Assembly: GCF_001955695.1 (NCBI RefSeq)
Contig: NZ_CP019236.1
Location: 4,588,001 to 4,652,000 of the forward strand
Reading direction: 5' to 3'
DNA length: 64,000 bases
DNA from: Rhodoferax koreense
GTDB lineage: Bacteria > Pseudomonadota > Gammaproteobacteria > Burkholderiales > Burkholderiaceae_C
In this document: positions 36,565 to 45,683 of the stretch, piece by piece
Position numbering within the stretch: position 1 is the first letter of the stretch
Layout: each line of letters opens with the position of its first letter
Position numbers and translations under genes: made by a program
The notes under the pieces: model-generated
What the model was told of the DNA's origin: nothing
Database searches by the model: none
The model's input: only the letters and a program-made list of their open reading frames with translations

Positions 36565-38130
36565 GTGAGTCTTCTCAAATCCGCCTCCACCATCTCCCTG
36601 TTGACCCTGGCCTCCCGCGTAGCGGGCCTGATCCGTGACCAGCTGTTCGCCGCCACCTTCGGCGCCAATGCCTTGACCGACGCCTTCTACGTCGCGTTCC
36701 GCATTCCCAACCTGTTCCGCCGCCTGTTCGGCGAAGGGGCGTTCAGCCAGGCCTTCGTGCCCGTGCTGGCCGCGAGCAAGACCAAGCACGGCCTCGAGCC
36801 CACCAAGCAACTCATCGACAGCGTGGCCACCGTGCTCACCTGGGTGCTGCTGCTCACCAGCGTGATCGGTGTCATCGGCGCGCCGCTGCTGGTCTGGGGC
36901 ATGGCCGGTGGCCTGCAGCAGGAGCCGGCCGCGTACGAGGTGGCGGTGACGATGACGCGCTGGATGTTCCCCTACATCCTGTTCATCTCGCTGGTGTCGA
37001 TGGCCTCGGGCATCCTCAACACCTGGCGCGTGTTCGCCGTGCCCGCGGCCACGCCGGTGCTGCTCAACATCGCCATGATCGCCGCCACCCTGTGGGGCAC
37101 GCCGTGGTTCCGCGCGCACGGCATCGAGCCGATCTATGCCCAGGCGCTCGGCGTGATGCTCGGCGGCGTGCTGCAGCTCGCGGTGCAGGTACCGGCGCTG
37201 CGCCGGCTCGGCCTGTTTCCGAAAATCGGCGCGAGCTGGTCGGCATTGCGCACCGCGTGGCGCGATCCGGCCACGCAGAACGTGGCCAAACTCATGCTGC
37301 CGGCGCTGCTCGGCGTGGGCGTGGCGCAGATCTCGATCTTCATCAACACCCAGATCGCCTCGCGCCTGGCGCCGGGCAGCGTGAGCTGGATCAGCGGTGC
37401 CGACCGGCTTATGGAATTCCCCACCGCCCTGCTCGGTGTGGCGCTCGGCGTGGTGCTGATGCCGCAGCTCGCCGGCGCCAAGGCGGCCAACGACCCGCTG
37501 CAGTATTCGGCCATGCTCGACTGGGGCCTGCGCCTGGTGGTGCTGCTGGCCATCCCATGTTCGGTGGCGCTGCTCACCTTCGCGCAGCCGATGGTGGCGG
37601 TGATCTTCCACTACGGCAAATTCGGCGAATACGACGTGGCGCAGACCGCCTATGCGTTGATGGGCTGGGGCGTGGGCCTGGTCGGCATCGTCGCCATCAA
37701 GGTGCTCGCGCCGGGCTACTACGCCAGCCACAACATGCGCACGCCGGCGCTGATCGCCGTGGCGGTGCTGGTCATCACCCAGTTGCTCAACCTGTTGCTC
37801 GTGCCGGTCTTCCAGCATGCGGCGCTGACGCTGTCGGTGGGCCTGGGCGCCCTGGTGAACGCCACGTGGCTGCTGATCGGATTGCTCAAGCGTGGCAGCT
37901 ACAAGCCCGCGCCCGGCTGGTGGGTCTACCTGCTGCAGGTGATCGCGGGCAGCGCGTTGATGGCGATCTTCCTGATGTGGGCCGCCAACCAGGTGCCGTG
38001 GACCCAGCTGCAAGGCCAGAGTCTGAAGCGCGCAGGGCTTCTAGCCCTGATTTTGTCAGCGGCAGCAGCTACCTATTTCATAGCAATCATGGCCGCCGGC
38101 GTGAAGCTGCGGAAATTGCTCAGGCATTGA
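36565..38130 (+). CDS. murJ: lipid II flippase MurJ (GTG start)
   Basis: Flips lipid II across the inner membrane for peptidoglycan synthesis. It has 521 residues with about 14 transmembrane helices and family blocks RVAGLIRDQLFAATFGA, TDAFYVAFRIPNLFRRLFGEGAFSQAFVP and APGYYASHNMRTP. The start is GTG at 36565; a TACACT -10-like hexamer ends about seven bases before it, hinting at a leaderless message. The end of the gene (about residues 489-509) is written in a copy of the palindromic repeat, which encodes the last helix. Confidence 0.95.
   Translation: MSLLKSASTISLLTLASRVAGLIRDQLFAATFGANALTDAFYVAFRIPNLFRRLFGEGAFSQAFVPVLAASKTKHGLEPTKQLIDSVATVLTWVLLLTSVIGVIGAPLLVWGMAGGLQQEPAAYEVAVTMTRWMFPYILFISLVSMASGILNTWRVFAVPAATPVLLNIAMIAATLWGTPWFRAHGIEPIYAQALGVMLGGVLQLAVQVPALRRLGLFPKIGASWSALRTAWRDPATQNVAKLMLPALLGVGVAQISIFINTQIASRLAPGSVSWISGADRLMEFPTALLGVALGVVLMPQLAGAKAANDPLQYSAMLDWGLRLVVLLAIPCSVALLTFAQPMVAVIFHYGKFGEYDVAQTAYALMGWGVGLVGIVAIKVLAPGYYASHNMRTPALIAVAVLVITQLLNLLLVPVFQHAALTLSVGLGALVNATWLLIGLLKRGSYKPAPGWWVYLLQVIAGSALMAIFLMWAANQVPWTQLQGQSLKRAGLLALILSAAAATYFIAIMAAGVKLRKLLRH
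38030..38090 (-). repeat. copy (e) of the palindromic element inside murJ
   Basis: On the minus strand it reads TTGCTATGAAATAGGTAGCT, then GCTGCCGCTGACAAAATC, then AGGGCTAGAAGCCCTG. It has the GCTAT-N-TAGCTGCT core of the family. It falls in the last transmembrane helix coding region of murJ without breaking the frame. Confidence 0.55.
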
Positions 38131-38188
38131 TGCAAAACGGCGCCGAAAACGCGGCGACGCTGCTACAGTGTTTCATCGAAGAGAATTT

Positions 38189-39040
38189 ATGCAGCTCAGT
38201 TTTCAGGCCCCCTCTCCCCTCGAATACTTCACTTTGCTGGTCGAGAACGACGAGCATTTCCCGCTGCTTGAAACCGTGGCCAGCCTGGCCCAGGACGAAT
38301 ACCCCGACCTCGACGTGCAGCAGGTGCTCGGCGACGTCGATCAGCTGCTGGCCCGCCTCAAGCGCCGCCTGCCGCCCGACGCCGCGCCGCTGCAGCGTCT
38401 GCGCGGTCTGAACCAGTTCTACTACCGCGACCTGGGCTTCGGCGGCAACGCCAACGACTACTACGACCCCGACAACAGCTACCTCAACGCCGTGCTGCGC
38501 ACGCGCCGCGGCATCCCGATCTCGCTCGCCGTGGTCTGGCTCGAACTGGCCCAGGGCCTGGGCCTGCACGCGCGCGGCGTGAGCTTCCCCGGCCACTTCA
38601 TGATCAAGGTGAACCTGCCCAAGGGCCAGGTGGTGATGGACCCGCTGAACGGCCAGTCGCTCAGCCGCGAGGAATTGTCGGAGCGGCTCGACCCGTTCAA
38701 GCGCCGCAGCGGCCTGATCGACGAGTTCGAAGTGCCGATGGGCCTGTACCTGCAGTCGGCCCCGTCGCGCGACATCGTGGCGCGCATGCTGCGCAACCTC
38801 AAGGAAATCTACAAGACCCAGCAGGACTGGCTGCGGCTGGTGGCGGTGCAGAACCGCCTGGTGGTGCTGCTGCCCGAGGCCTGGTCCGAATTCCGCGACC
38901 GTGGGCTGGCGCACGCCGAAGCCGGCAACACCCCGCAGGCCGTGGCCGACCTGGAGAAATACCTCGACTGCGGCGAGGAAGCCCTGGACACCGAGGCCAT
39001 CAGCGAACGCGTGGCCGCGTTGCGCCGCGCGCTGAACTGA
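38189..39040 (+). CDS. SirB1-family transglutaminase-like/TPR protein
   Basis: 283 residues. The N-terminal half is the transglutaminase-like SirB1 region (LRGLNQFYYRDLGFGGNANDYYDPDNSYLNAVLRTRRGIPISLAVV and GVSFPGHFMIKV). The C-terminal third has TPR-like helices (NRLVVLLPEAWSEFRDRGLAHAEAGN). Function is not established; SirB1 proteins are found near heme, release-factor and LPS genes in other proteobacteria. ATG 38189 has GAAGAG upstream; a GTG seven codons earlier is an alternative. Its stop directly abuts the hemW stop on the other strand. Confidence 0.87.
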   Translation: MQLSFQAPSPLEYFTLLVENDEHFPLLETVASLAQDEYPDLDVQQVLGDVDQLLARLKRRLPPDAAPLQRLRGLNQFYYRDLGFGGNANDYYDPDNSYLNAVLRTRRGIPISLAVVWLELAQGLGLHARGVSFPGHFMIKVNLPKGQVVMDPLNGQSLSREELSERLDPFKRRSGLIDEFEVPMGLYLQSAPSRDIVARMLRNLKEIYKTQQDWLRLVAVQNRLVVLLPEAWSEFRDRGLAHAEAGNTPQAVADLEKYLDCGEEALDTEAISERVAALRRALN

Positions 39041-40297
39041 TCAGCCGTCGGCGAGAAACAGTTCCTGCAGGTCGCTCAGGAAGTCGAAGCCGCGTTCGGT
39101 CGGCCGCACGCGCACGAAGTCTCGGCTGATCAGGCCCTTGCGCTCCGCCGCATCCAGCCCCTTCTGGATCGCGGTGATCGCCAGGCCGGTGCGCTGGCTG
39201 AACTGCTGCAGTTCGAAACCGTCGCGCAGGCGCAGTGCATTGAGCATGTACTCGAACGGCAGATCGGCGCGCGCCACCTCGTTGTCCTGTGCAACGGCGT
39301 TGCCGGCCAGCGCGTTCTGCATGTACGAGTTTGGCTCGCGGAACCGCACCTGGCGCACGATCCGGTGCGCGAAACTGAGCTTGCTGTGCGCACCCGCGCC
39401 GATGCCGAGGTAGTCGCCGAACTGCCAGTAGTTGGTGTTGTGGTAACAACCATGGCCCGGCTGCGCATAAGCCGAAACCTCATAGCGATTCATGCCCGCC
39501 GCGCCGGTGCGTTCGGTGATGCGGTCGAGCATGGCATAGGCCTTGTCGTCCTCGGGCAGGCGCGGCGGGAACTTGGCGAAATAGGTGTTCGGCTCGATCG
39601 TCAGGTGGTAGATCGAGATGTGGGGCGGCTTCAGCGCGAGCGCGGTCGTCAGGTCTTGGTCGAGCTCGGCCATGGTCTGGCCCGGCAGCGCATACATCAG
39701 GTCCAGATTGAAGGTCTCGAAGGCGGAAGCCGCCTCTTCCACGGCGGCCAGCGCCTGGGCGCTGTCGTGCACGCGGCCGATGGCCTTCAAGTGCTGGTCG
39801 TTGAAGCTCTGCACACCGACGGACAGCCGCGTCACACCCGCGCCGCGGTACGCGCGGAAGCGGTCCTTCTCGAAAGTGCCGGGGTTGGCTTCGAGCGTGA
39901 TCTCGCACTCGGCCTCGAGCCGCAGCCGCGCGCGGATGTCGCTGATCAGCCGGTCGATGGCGGCCGGCGAAAACAGGCTCGGCGTGCCGCCGCCGATGAA
40001 GATGCTGTGCACCGTGCGGCCCCAGACCAGCGGCAGCGCCGCCTCCAGGTCGGCCATCAGCGCGTCGATATAGCGCTGCTCCGGCGGGCCGGCCAACGCA
40101 GATGGAACGGCTTCGGGTTCCGGCGCGCCAGCCGTGGCCCAGCGCACCACGTTCTCGCCCCGGATTTCGTGCGAATTGAAGTCGCAGTAGGGGCATTTCT
40201 TCAGGCACCACGGCAGGTGCACGTAAAGCGACAACGGCGGCAGCGATTCGAGCTGCAGCAAGCCGGGGCGCAGGTAATGCTGGATGTCGGCGGTCAT
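39041..40297 (-). CDS. hemW: radical SAM heme chaperone HemW
   Basis: Heme-binding radical SAM protein, often misnamed coproporphyrinogen III oxidase. It has 418 residues. The cluster motif CLKKCPYC gives C31, C35 and C38, with the following FNSH typical of HemW. GGGTPSLF and the C-terminal HemN-like domain are present. It is the last gene of the run rph-rdgB-hemW, ten bases after rdgB, an order conserved in betaproteobacteria. Residues 50-70 contain a short insertion compared with E. coli HemW. Confidence 0.93.
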   Translation of the reverse strand: MTADIQHYLRPGLLQLESLPPLSLYVHLPWCLKKCPYCDFNSHEIRGENVVRWATAGAPEPEAVPSALAGPPEQRYIDALMADLEAALPLVWGRTVHSIFIGGGTPSLFSPAAIDRLISDIRARLRLEAECEITLEANPGTFEKDRFRAYRGAGVTRLSVGVQSFNDQHLKAIGRVHDSAQALAAVEEAASAFETFNLDLMYALPGQTMAELDQDLTTALALKPPHISIYHLTIEPNTYFAKFPPRLPEDDKAYAMLDRITERTGAAGMNRYEVSAYAQPGHGCYHNTNYWQFGDYLGIGAGAHSKLSFAHRIVRQVRFREPNSYMQNALAGNAVAQDNEVARADLPFEYMLNALRLRDGFELQQFSQRTGLAITAIQKGLDAAERKGLISRDFVRVRPTERGFDFLSDLQELFLADG

Positions 40298-40307
40298 GGC
40301 AACTCGT

Positions 40308-40907
40308 TCAAAGCCAGCGATCGCGGATCAGCGTCAACATCTGCTGCGCCGCGCGGCCCCGATGGCTGTTGGCGTTCTTCACCTCCACCGGCAACTCGGC
40401 GAAGGTCTGGCCGAATTCGGGGATGAACATCACCGGGTCGAAACCGAAGCCGTTCGTGCCACGGCGTTCGCGCGCGATCTCGCCGACGACGCGGCCCACC
40501 GCGATCAGCGGCTCCGGGTCCTGCGGGCTGCGCACGGCCACGAGGGTGCTGACCAGCGCGGCGCGGCGGTTGTCCACGGCCTGCATCTGCTCGAGCAGCG
40601 CGCGCACGTTGTTGTCGTCACCTTTTTCCAGGCCGAACTGCGTCGCGTAATAGGCCGTGTCCACGCCCGGCAGGCCGCCGAAGGCATCGACACACAGGCC
40701 GGCGTCGTCGGCCAGCGCGGGCAGGCCGGTGTGTGCGGCGGCGAAGCGGGCCTTGGCCAGGGCGTTCTCCACGAAGGTGCGGTGCGGCTCCTCGGCCTCG
40801 CCCACGCCGAGATCGGCTTGGCGCATCAATTCCACGCCGAGCGGCGCGAACATGGCCTGCAGCTCGGCGAGTTTGCCGCGGTTGTTGGATGCCAATACCA
40901 GTTTCAT
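40308..40907 (-). CDS. rdgB: non-canonical purine NTP pyrophosphatase
   Basis: Removes ITP, dITP and XTP from nucleotide pools. It has 199 residues from ATG 40907 (MKLVLASNNRGKLAEL), with the family blocks ADDAGLCVDAFGGLPGVDTAYYA and GFGFDPVMFIPEFGQTFAEL, and ends in the usual SHRGRA-containing helix. It sits between rph and hemW in one operon; the 45-base gap from rph contains part of a palindromic repeat. Confidence 0.95.
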   Translation of the reverse strand: MKLVLASNNRGKLAELQAMFAPLGVELMRQADLGVGEAEEPHRTFVENALAKARFAAAHTGLPALADDAGLCVDAFGGLPGVDTAYYATQFGLEKGDDNNVRALLEQMQAVDNRRAALVSTLVAVRSPQDPEPLIAVGRVVGEIARERRGTNGFGFDPVMFIPEFGQTFAELPVEVKNANSHRGRAAQQMLTLIRDRWL

Positions 40908-40934
40908 CGTCAAAATGGCCTCAGGCCCAATCCA

Positions 40935-40985
40935 GTTCAGCGTAGGTTGATATCAATTCGATAGCGCCTGCTGCTGCAGTGCGAT
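40935..40985 (+). repeat. copy (f) of the palindromic element over the rph stop codon
   Basis: It reads TTGATATCAATTCGATAGCG followed by CCTGCTGCTGCAGTGCG. The TATCAATTCGATAGC core matches the other copies. It supplies the last RNase PH codons and the TGA stop. Confidence 0.5.
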
Positions 40986-41681
40986 GAGTTCGGTGATGCC
41001 TTTTTCGGCCAATTCGAGCAGCGCGTTCATCTCGGCGCGCGAGAACGCCACGCCTTCGGCCGTGCCCTGCACTTCGACGAAATGGCCGGCGCCGGTCATC
41101 ACCACGTTCATGTCGGTGTCGCAGGCCGAATCTTCGGTGTATTCGAGGTCGAGCAGCGGCGTGCCCTGCAGAAGCCCCACGGAAATCGCGGCCACGCTGC
41201 CGGTGATCGGGCTGGCCTTGAGCTTGCCGGCCGCCAGCAAGGTGTCCACCGCATCCTGCGCGGCGACGAAGGCACCGGTGATGCTGGCCGTGCGGGTGCC
41301 GCCATCGGCCTGCAGGACGTCGCAGTCGAGGTGGATGGTGCGCTCGCCCAATTTCTTCAGGTCGAACACGGCGCGCATCGAGCGGCCGATGAGGCGCTGG
41401 ATCTCCTGGGTGCGTCCGCTCTGCTTGCCGCGCGCGGCTTCGCGGTCGCTGCGCGTGTGGGTGGCGCGCGGCAGCATGCCGTATTCGGCCGTGACCCAGC
41501 CCTCGCCGCTGCCCTTCTTGTGGCCCGGCACCTTTTCTTCGACCGAGGCCGTGCACAGCACCTTGGTGTTGCCGAACTCGATCAGCACCGAGCCCTCGGC
41601 ATGCATGGTGTAGCGGCGCGTGATGCGCACGGGGCGCATGTCATGGGCGGCGCGGCCGGCGGTTCGGGTGAATTCAGTCAT
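40953..41681 (-). CDS. rph: ribonuclease PH
   Basis: Phosphorolytic 3'-5' exoribonuclease that trims tRNA precursors. It has 242 residues from ATG 41681, close to E. coli (238). Core blocks are [54 protein letters not shown] and [14 protein letters not shown]. An in-frame ATG at 41693 would add four residues; neither start has a strong ribosome site. It is followed by rdgB and hemW, with the PP2C gene about 60 bases upstream. Confidence 0.95.
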   Translation of the reverse strand: MTEFTRTAGRAAHDMRPVRITRRYTMHAEGSVLIEFGNTKVLCTASVEEKVPGHKKGSGEGWVTAEYGMLPRATHTRSDREAARGKQSGRTQEIQRLIGRSMRAVFDLKKLGERTIHLDCDVLQADGGTRTASITGAFVAAQDAVDTLLAAGKLKASPITGSVAAISVGLLQGTPLLDLEYTEDSACDTDMNVVMTGAGHFVEVQGTAEGVAFSRAEMNALLELAEKGITELIALQQQALSN

Positions 41682-41742
41682 GGAGGTCGGCATTCAGAGA
41701 GTTGAAGGGGAAAGGCGGCGCGCGTCGAGCGCGGCCGCTGCG

Positions 41743-42648
41743 TCACGGCTTGCGCTGTGCAGAACGTTGGATGGCTGCATTGATCTCGGCGATGGAGCGT
41801 TCGATCGCCGCATCGTCGAGGTCGTCAACCTGCACATCGGCGTTGGACGACTGGATGGTCGAGGCGAATTCGCCGTCGGTGATCGAATCAGTGGAAATGC
41901 CGCGCATCAGTTCCTGCAAATCCGGCGTTTCCCATTCGATCGCCATCGCGGTCACGTTGTCGCCGTGGCTGCCGCCGTTGCGCAGCGCCATCTCCACGAG
42001 TTCGGGAATCGCCTGGGACACCGGCGCCGCGCCGAGCTGGTCGACGATGTCCCCTTCCTGCAGGCTGCCCCACAGGCCGTCGGAGCACAGCAGGAGCTTG
42101 TCGCCGGTGCGTAGCTTGACCGGGCCGCTCACGTCGAACAATGGCCGCGTCGGCGACCCCAGGCAGGTGAACAGCACATGGCGGCTCACGCCGTCGGGCC
42201 GGGTGAGGTTGTGGTCCTCGCCCTGTTCGAGGTAGGAATGGTCACGGGTGCGCGTGAGCAGCTTGCCGTCGCGCAGGATGTACAGGCGCGAGTCGCCGCA
42301 ATGCGCCCAGGTGGCCGTACCGCGCTGGATCACCGCGCCGACGATGGTGGTGCGCGGCGTGTCCAGCATGCCGCGCTCGCTCGCATGGCGCAGGATCTGA
42401 TGGTGCGCGGCCAGCACGGCATCGTTCAGGAAATCGGGCACGTCGCCGAGCAACGGCCGCGCGCGCTTCTGGTAGAGGCCCGTCATGGCCTGCAGCGCGA
42501 TCTGCGCCGCCACTTCGCCCTGCGGATGGCCTCCCATGCCGTCGGCCAGCAGGAACAGCCCCGACTGCCGGGTGTAGCAATACCCCATGCGGTCTTCGTT
42601 TTTCTGGCGGCCACCCTTGCGGCTGACCTGGAAGACCGAAAACTTCAC
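41743..42648 (-). CDS. PP2C-family protein phosphatase (GTG start)
   Basis: Metal-dependent Ser/Thr phosphatase, 301 residues. Metal-site blocks are NEDRMGY, LLADGMGGHPQGE, GDSRLYIL and LLLCSDGLWG, with the last Asp in SHGDNVTA. The C-terminal 60 residues are acidic and low in complexity. It starts at a GTG whose last bases overlap the kinase stop (GTGA junction), so it is translationally coupled to the kinase it presumably opposes. Confidence 0.92.
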   Translation of the reverse strand: MKFSVFQVSRKGGRQKNEDRMGYCYTRQSGLFLLADGMGGHPQGEVAAQIALQAMTGLYQKRARPLLGDVPDFLNDAVLAAHHQILRHASERGMLDTPRTTIVGAVIQRGTATWAHCGDSRLYILRDGKLLTRTRDHSYLEQGEDHNLTRPDGVSRHVLFTCLGSPTRPLFDVSGPVKLRTGDKLLLCSDGLWGSLQEGDIVDQLGAAPVSQAIPELVEMALRNGGSHGDNVTAMAIEWETPDLQELMRGISTDSITDGEFASTIQSSNADVQVDDLDDAAIERSIAEINAAIQRSAQRKP

Positions 42649-43658
42649 TTGAACTGCGAGCCGAGGCTGGTGACGTCGCGCACGTTGCTGTTCTTCTTGC
42701 CGTCGGACACCAGGGTGTCGAACTGCAGGCGGATCTTCTCGCCGACCGACAGCTTGGTGTAGCGGCGCTCGCCCTCGCGGCTGAGCTCCTTCTGCAGCGC
42801 GAACACCGACTGCGGACGTGACAGCGGGTCGATCGACATGCACCATTCGACGACCTCGATGAGGTTGTCCGAATACACGCCGCGCAGCCGCGACAACGCC
42901 AGCGACAGGCGGTCCTTCTCGAGCCGCTGCGGCGCCTCGTTTGGCGGATAACCCTGCATGCAGGCGTAGATGCAGGCGCCGATGGCGTAGATGTCGGTCC
43001 AGGGGCCCATGGTCGCGTCGCGCCGGTACATCTCGGGCGCGGCGAAGCCGGGCGTGTACATCGGGCGGATGAAGTTGCCTTCCTTGTTCAACACCTCGCG
43101 CGCGGCGCCGAAGTCGATCAGCACGGCCTTGTTGTCGTCGGTGATGAAGATGTTGGCCGGCTTGATGTCCAGGTGCAGCATCTTGTGCTGGTGCACGATG
43201 CGCAGCCCGCGCAGGATCTCGTCGAACAGCGAGCGGATGGTGGACTCGCGGAACACCTTCTGCTTGCGCAGGTCGCGCGAGGTGATGATGAAATCCTGCA
43301 GGGTCGCGCCCTCCAGGTAGTTCATCACCATGTAGACGGTCTCGTTCTCGCGGAAGAAGTTGAGCACGCTCACCACCGAGGGATGGGAAATCTGCGCGAG
43401 CGAACGGCCTTCCTCGAAGAAACTCTTGAGCCCGAGACGGTACAGGGAGAGCTTTTCGGGCGGCACCTGGGGCAGGAGCTCACCGGCGGCGCGTGTGGCC
43501 AGCGACGTTGGCAGGTATTCCTTGACGGCGACCTGCACACCCTCAACATCGAGCGCCAGATAGACCACGCCGAAGCCACCCGAGGACAGCCTGCGGACGA
43601 CGCGATAACCGCCAATGACTGTGCCAGGCGGCAATGTGGCCGGTTTGATCTTTGACAT
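42645..43658 (-). CDS. Ser/Thr protein kinase
   Basis: 337 residues of soluble Hanks-type kinase. The glycine loop is LSSGGFGVVYLA (25-36), the ATP-binding lysine is K46 (VAVKEYLP), and the catalytic loop LHLDIKPAN has HLD at 162-164 in place of HRD. DFG is at 182-184. The activation segment carries YTPGFAAPE. The leucine in place of the loop arginine makes it a non-RD kinase, probably not needing classical activation-loop phosphorylation. There is no transmembrane or PASTA domain. ATG 43658 was chosen; an upstream GTG at 43694 is possible. It is divergent from yicC. Confidence 0.92.
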   Translation of the reverse strand: MSKIKPATLPPGTVIGGYRVVRRLSSGGFGVVYLALDVEGVQVAVKEYLPTSLATRAAGELLPQVPPEKLSLYRLGLKSFFEEGRSLAQISHPSVVSVLNFFRENETVYMVMNYLEGATLQDFIITSRDLRKQKVFRESTIRSLFDEILRGLRIVHQHKMLHLDIKPANIFITDDNKAVLIDFGAAREVLNKEGNFIRPMYTPGFAAPEMYRRDATMGPWTDIYAIGACIYACMQGYPPNEAPQRLEKDRLSLALSRLRGVYSDNLIEVVEWCMSIDPLSRPQSVFALQKELSREGERRYTKLSVGEKIRLQFDTLVSDGKKNSNVRDVTSLGSQFK

Positions 43659-43762
43659 AATTTTGGATGGGGAGAATCGCGCCGCGGCCGTCACCCGATG
43701 ATTCCAATTATTTCAATTATTCCGGTTATTCTCCGGGCAACCGTAACCATCAGGTCTTAAGA

Positions 43763-44680
43763 ATGCCAGTTTACAGCATGACTGGCTATGCCAGTGCGCA
43801 GCACAGCACAGCCCCCAACAGCCCGGAAACCGACGCCAGGCAAGCCCCGGCGCGGCGTCTGGGCCTGGAGATCCGGTCGGTCAACAGCCGGTTCCTGGAC
43901 CTTTCCTTCCGCCTGCCCGACGAAATGCGCAGTTTCGAGCCAGCCCTGCGCGACCTGCTGCAGACCAAGCTCAAGCGCGGCAAGGTCGAGGTCCGTGCCG
44001 CGGTCGAACAAACCGGCTCCGGCGCCCTGCCCGAGCCTTCGGTCAAACTGCTGCAGCGTCTGAATTCGGTCCAGGATTCCGTGCGCGCCTGGCTGCCCAG
44101 CGCCGTGCCGCTGAGCGTGGCCGACGTGATCCGCCTCTCCGCCAGTGAACAGACGCCCGCGCAGGACTGGGCCGACGCCGTGCTGCCATTGGCCGAAAAG
44201 GCCCTCAAGGAATTGATGCAGGCGCGCCAACGTGAGGGCGGCCGCCTGGCCACCATGCTCAGCGGCCATGTGACGCAGCTGCGCGCGCTCGTGCAGCAGG
44301 CGCTGCCGCTGGTGCCCCAACTCGTGGAACAGCAGCGGCTGCGTTTCGTCGAGCGCTGGAAGGAAGCCATGGCGCTGTCCGAGGGCACGGCCCTGCCCGA
44401 GGCCGCGCAGGAGCGCGCCCTGAGCGAGGCCACGGCGTTCGCCATCCGCATCGACGTAGCTGAGGAACTGACCCGGTTGAACTCGCACCTCGACGAGATC
44501 CAGCGCCTCATCACCAAGGGTGGTGAAATCGGCAAGCGGCTGGACTTCCTGATCCAGGAACTGCACCGCGAGGCCAACACCATGGGCTCCAAATCGGCAG
44601 CGCTGGAGCTCACACGCATCTCGGTGGACATGAAAGTCTTGATCGAGCAACTGCGCGAGCAGGTTCAAAATATAGAATGA
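43763..44680 (+). CDS. yicC: YicC-family endoribonuclease
   Basis: 305-residue member of the YicC/YloC family, shown in E. coli to act in RNA degradation. The N-terminal YicC block (MTGYASAQ, LGLEIRSVNSRFLDLSFRLPDEM) and the C-terminal DUF1732 block (HLDEIQRLITKGGEIGKRLDFLIQELHREANTMGSKSA) are both complete. The start is ATG 43763. A Ser/Pro/Ala-rich insertion lies at about residues 9-28. It precedes gmk, as in many proteobacteria. Confidence 0.94.
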   Translation: MPVYSMTGYASAQHSTAPNSPETDARQAPARRLGLEIRSVNSRFLDLSFRLPDEMRSFEPALRDLLQTKLKRGKVEVRAAVEQTGSGALPEPSVKLLQRLNSVQDSVRAWLPSAVPLSVADVIRLSASEQTPAQDWADAVLPLAEKALKELMQARQREGGRLATMLSGHVTQLRALVQQALPLVPQLVEQQRLRFVERWKEAMALSEGTALPEAAQERALSEATAFAIRIDVAEELTRLNSHLDEIQRLITKGGEIGKRLDFLIQELHREANTMGSKSAALELTRISVDMKVLIEQLREQVQNIE

Positions 44681-44711
44681 CGCTACTTTATTGATAGCGT
44701 GACGCGCTGTT
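44681..44711 (+). repeat. short copy (g) of the palindromic element between yicC and gmk
   Basis: CGCTACTTTATTGATAGCGT followed by GACGCGCTG begins at the base after the yicC stop. It retains only the GCTA-N-TTGATAGC head of the family and ends just before the gmk start. Confidence 0.45.
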
Positions 44712-44716
44712 TCATC

Positions 44717-45337
44717 ATGGACTACCCCGGAAATCTCATCGTTGTGGCCGCGCCGAGCGGCGCTGGCAAGTCGAGCTTGGTCAAGGCCTTGCTCGAGCTC
44801 GACTCGAAAGTGCAGCCCTCGGTGTCGCACACGACCCGCGCGCCACGTGGACAGGAAAACCATGGCCGCGAATACTTCTTCACCTCGCAGGAAGAGTTCG
44901 ATGCCATGGTGAAGGCCGGTGCCTTTCTGGAGTGGGCCGAAGTGCACGGCAACCGTTACGGTACCTCGAAGAAAGCCATCGAGGACCGCATCGCCCAGGG
45001 GGCCGACGTGGTGCTGGAAATCGACTTCCAGGGCGCCATCCAGATCAAGCAGATCTTTGCCAACGCGGTGCTGATCTTCATCCTGCCGCCGAGCTGGGAG
45101 GAATTGCGCTCGCGCCTGGAGCGTCGCGGCGAGGACTCACCCGAAGTCATCGAGCTGCGCCTGAAGAATGCCGCCGTCGAGATGGCCCAGGCCTCGAAAT
45201 TCGACTTCGTTATAATCAACGAGTTATTTGACAGGGCGGTTTTTGACTTGAAAGCCATCGTCCACGCCCAACGGCTCAAATTTTCGGCGCAGCGCCGCGC
45301 CCGAAGCGATACCTTCAAATCCTTGAACATCGGCTAG
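44717..45337 (+). CDS. gmk: guanylate kinase
   Basis: Phosphorylates GMP to GDP. It has 206 residues. The P-loop [15 protein letters not shown] is near residue 12 and the GMP-binding block [21 protein letters not shown] follows. ATG 44717 gives the normal family length; an in-frame GTG at 44699 lies inside the repeat. It is followed by rpoZ after 45 bases. Confidence 0.96.
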   Translation: MDYPGNLIVVAAPSGAGKSSLVKALLELDSKVQPSVSHTTRAPRGQENHGREYFFTSQEEFDAMVKAGAFLEWAEVHGNRYGTSKKAIEDRIAQGADVVLEIDFQGAIQIKQIFANAVLIFILPPSWEELRSRLERRGEDSPEVIELRLKNAAVEMAQASKFDFVIINELFDRAVFDLKAIVHAQRLKFSAQRRARSDTFKSLNIG

Positions 45338-45382
45338 TTTCCACTGGCCGCCCTGGCACCCTTTAGCTTTCCGGAGAAATTC

Positions 45383-45586
45383 ATGGCCCGCATCACCGTC
45401 GAAGATTGTCTCGTACAGATCCCCAACCGCTTCCAGCTGGTGCTGGCGGCCACGTACCGCGCTCGCATGCTGAGCCAGGGCCATGCGTCCAAGATCGAAA
45501 GCAAGAACAAGCCCGTGGTCACCGCGCTGCGCGAAATCGCCGCCGGCAAGGTCGGCCTGGAAATGCTGAAGAAGGTGCCGAGCTGA
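45383..45586 (+). CDS. rpoZ: RNA polymerase omega subunit
   Basis: 67-residue omega subunit, which helps RNA polymerase assembly and forms part of a ppGpp-binding site. The start [23 protein letters not shown] is family-typical. It lies in the classical order gmk-rpoZ-spoT, with a terminator between rpoZ and spoT. Confidence 0.97.
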   Translation: MARITVEDCLVQIPNRFQLVLAATYRARMLSQGHASKIESKNKPVVTALREIAAGKVGLEMLKKVPS

Positions 45587-45615
45587 CCGCCGTCCCCGCA
45601 TCCAGCGTTCAAAAG

Positions 45616-45640
45616 AAGCACCGCGAGTCGGTGCTTTTTT
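45616..45640 (+). terminator. Rho-independent terminator after rpoZ
   Basis: AAGCACCG (45616-45623) pairs with CGGTGCTT (45629-45636) around CGAGT, followed by a run of T. It lies before spoT and so would uncouple or attenuate spoT transcription from gmk-rpoZ. Confidence 0.85.
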
Positions 45641-45683
45641 GTTGGCGAAAATGGTTTCGGCGCAGCCAAGCTATATTCAAGCC

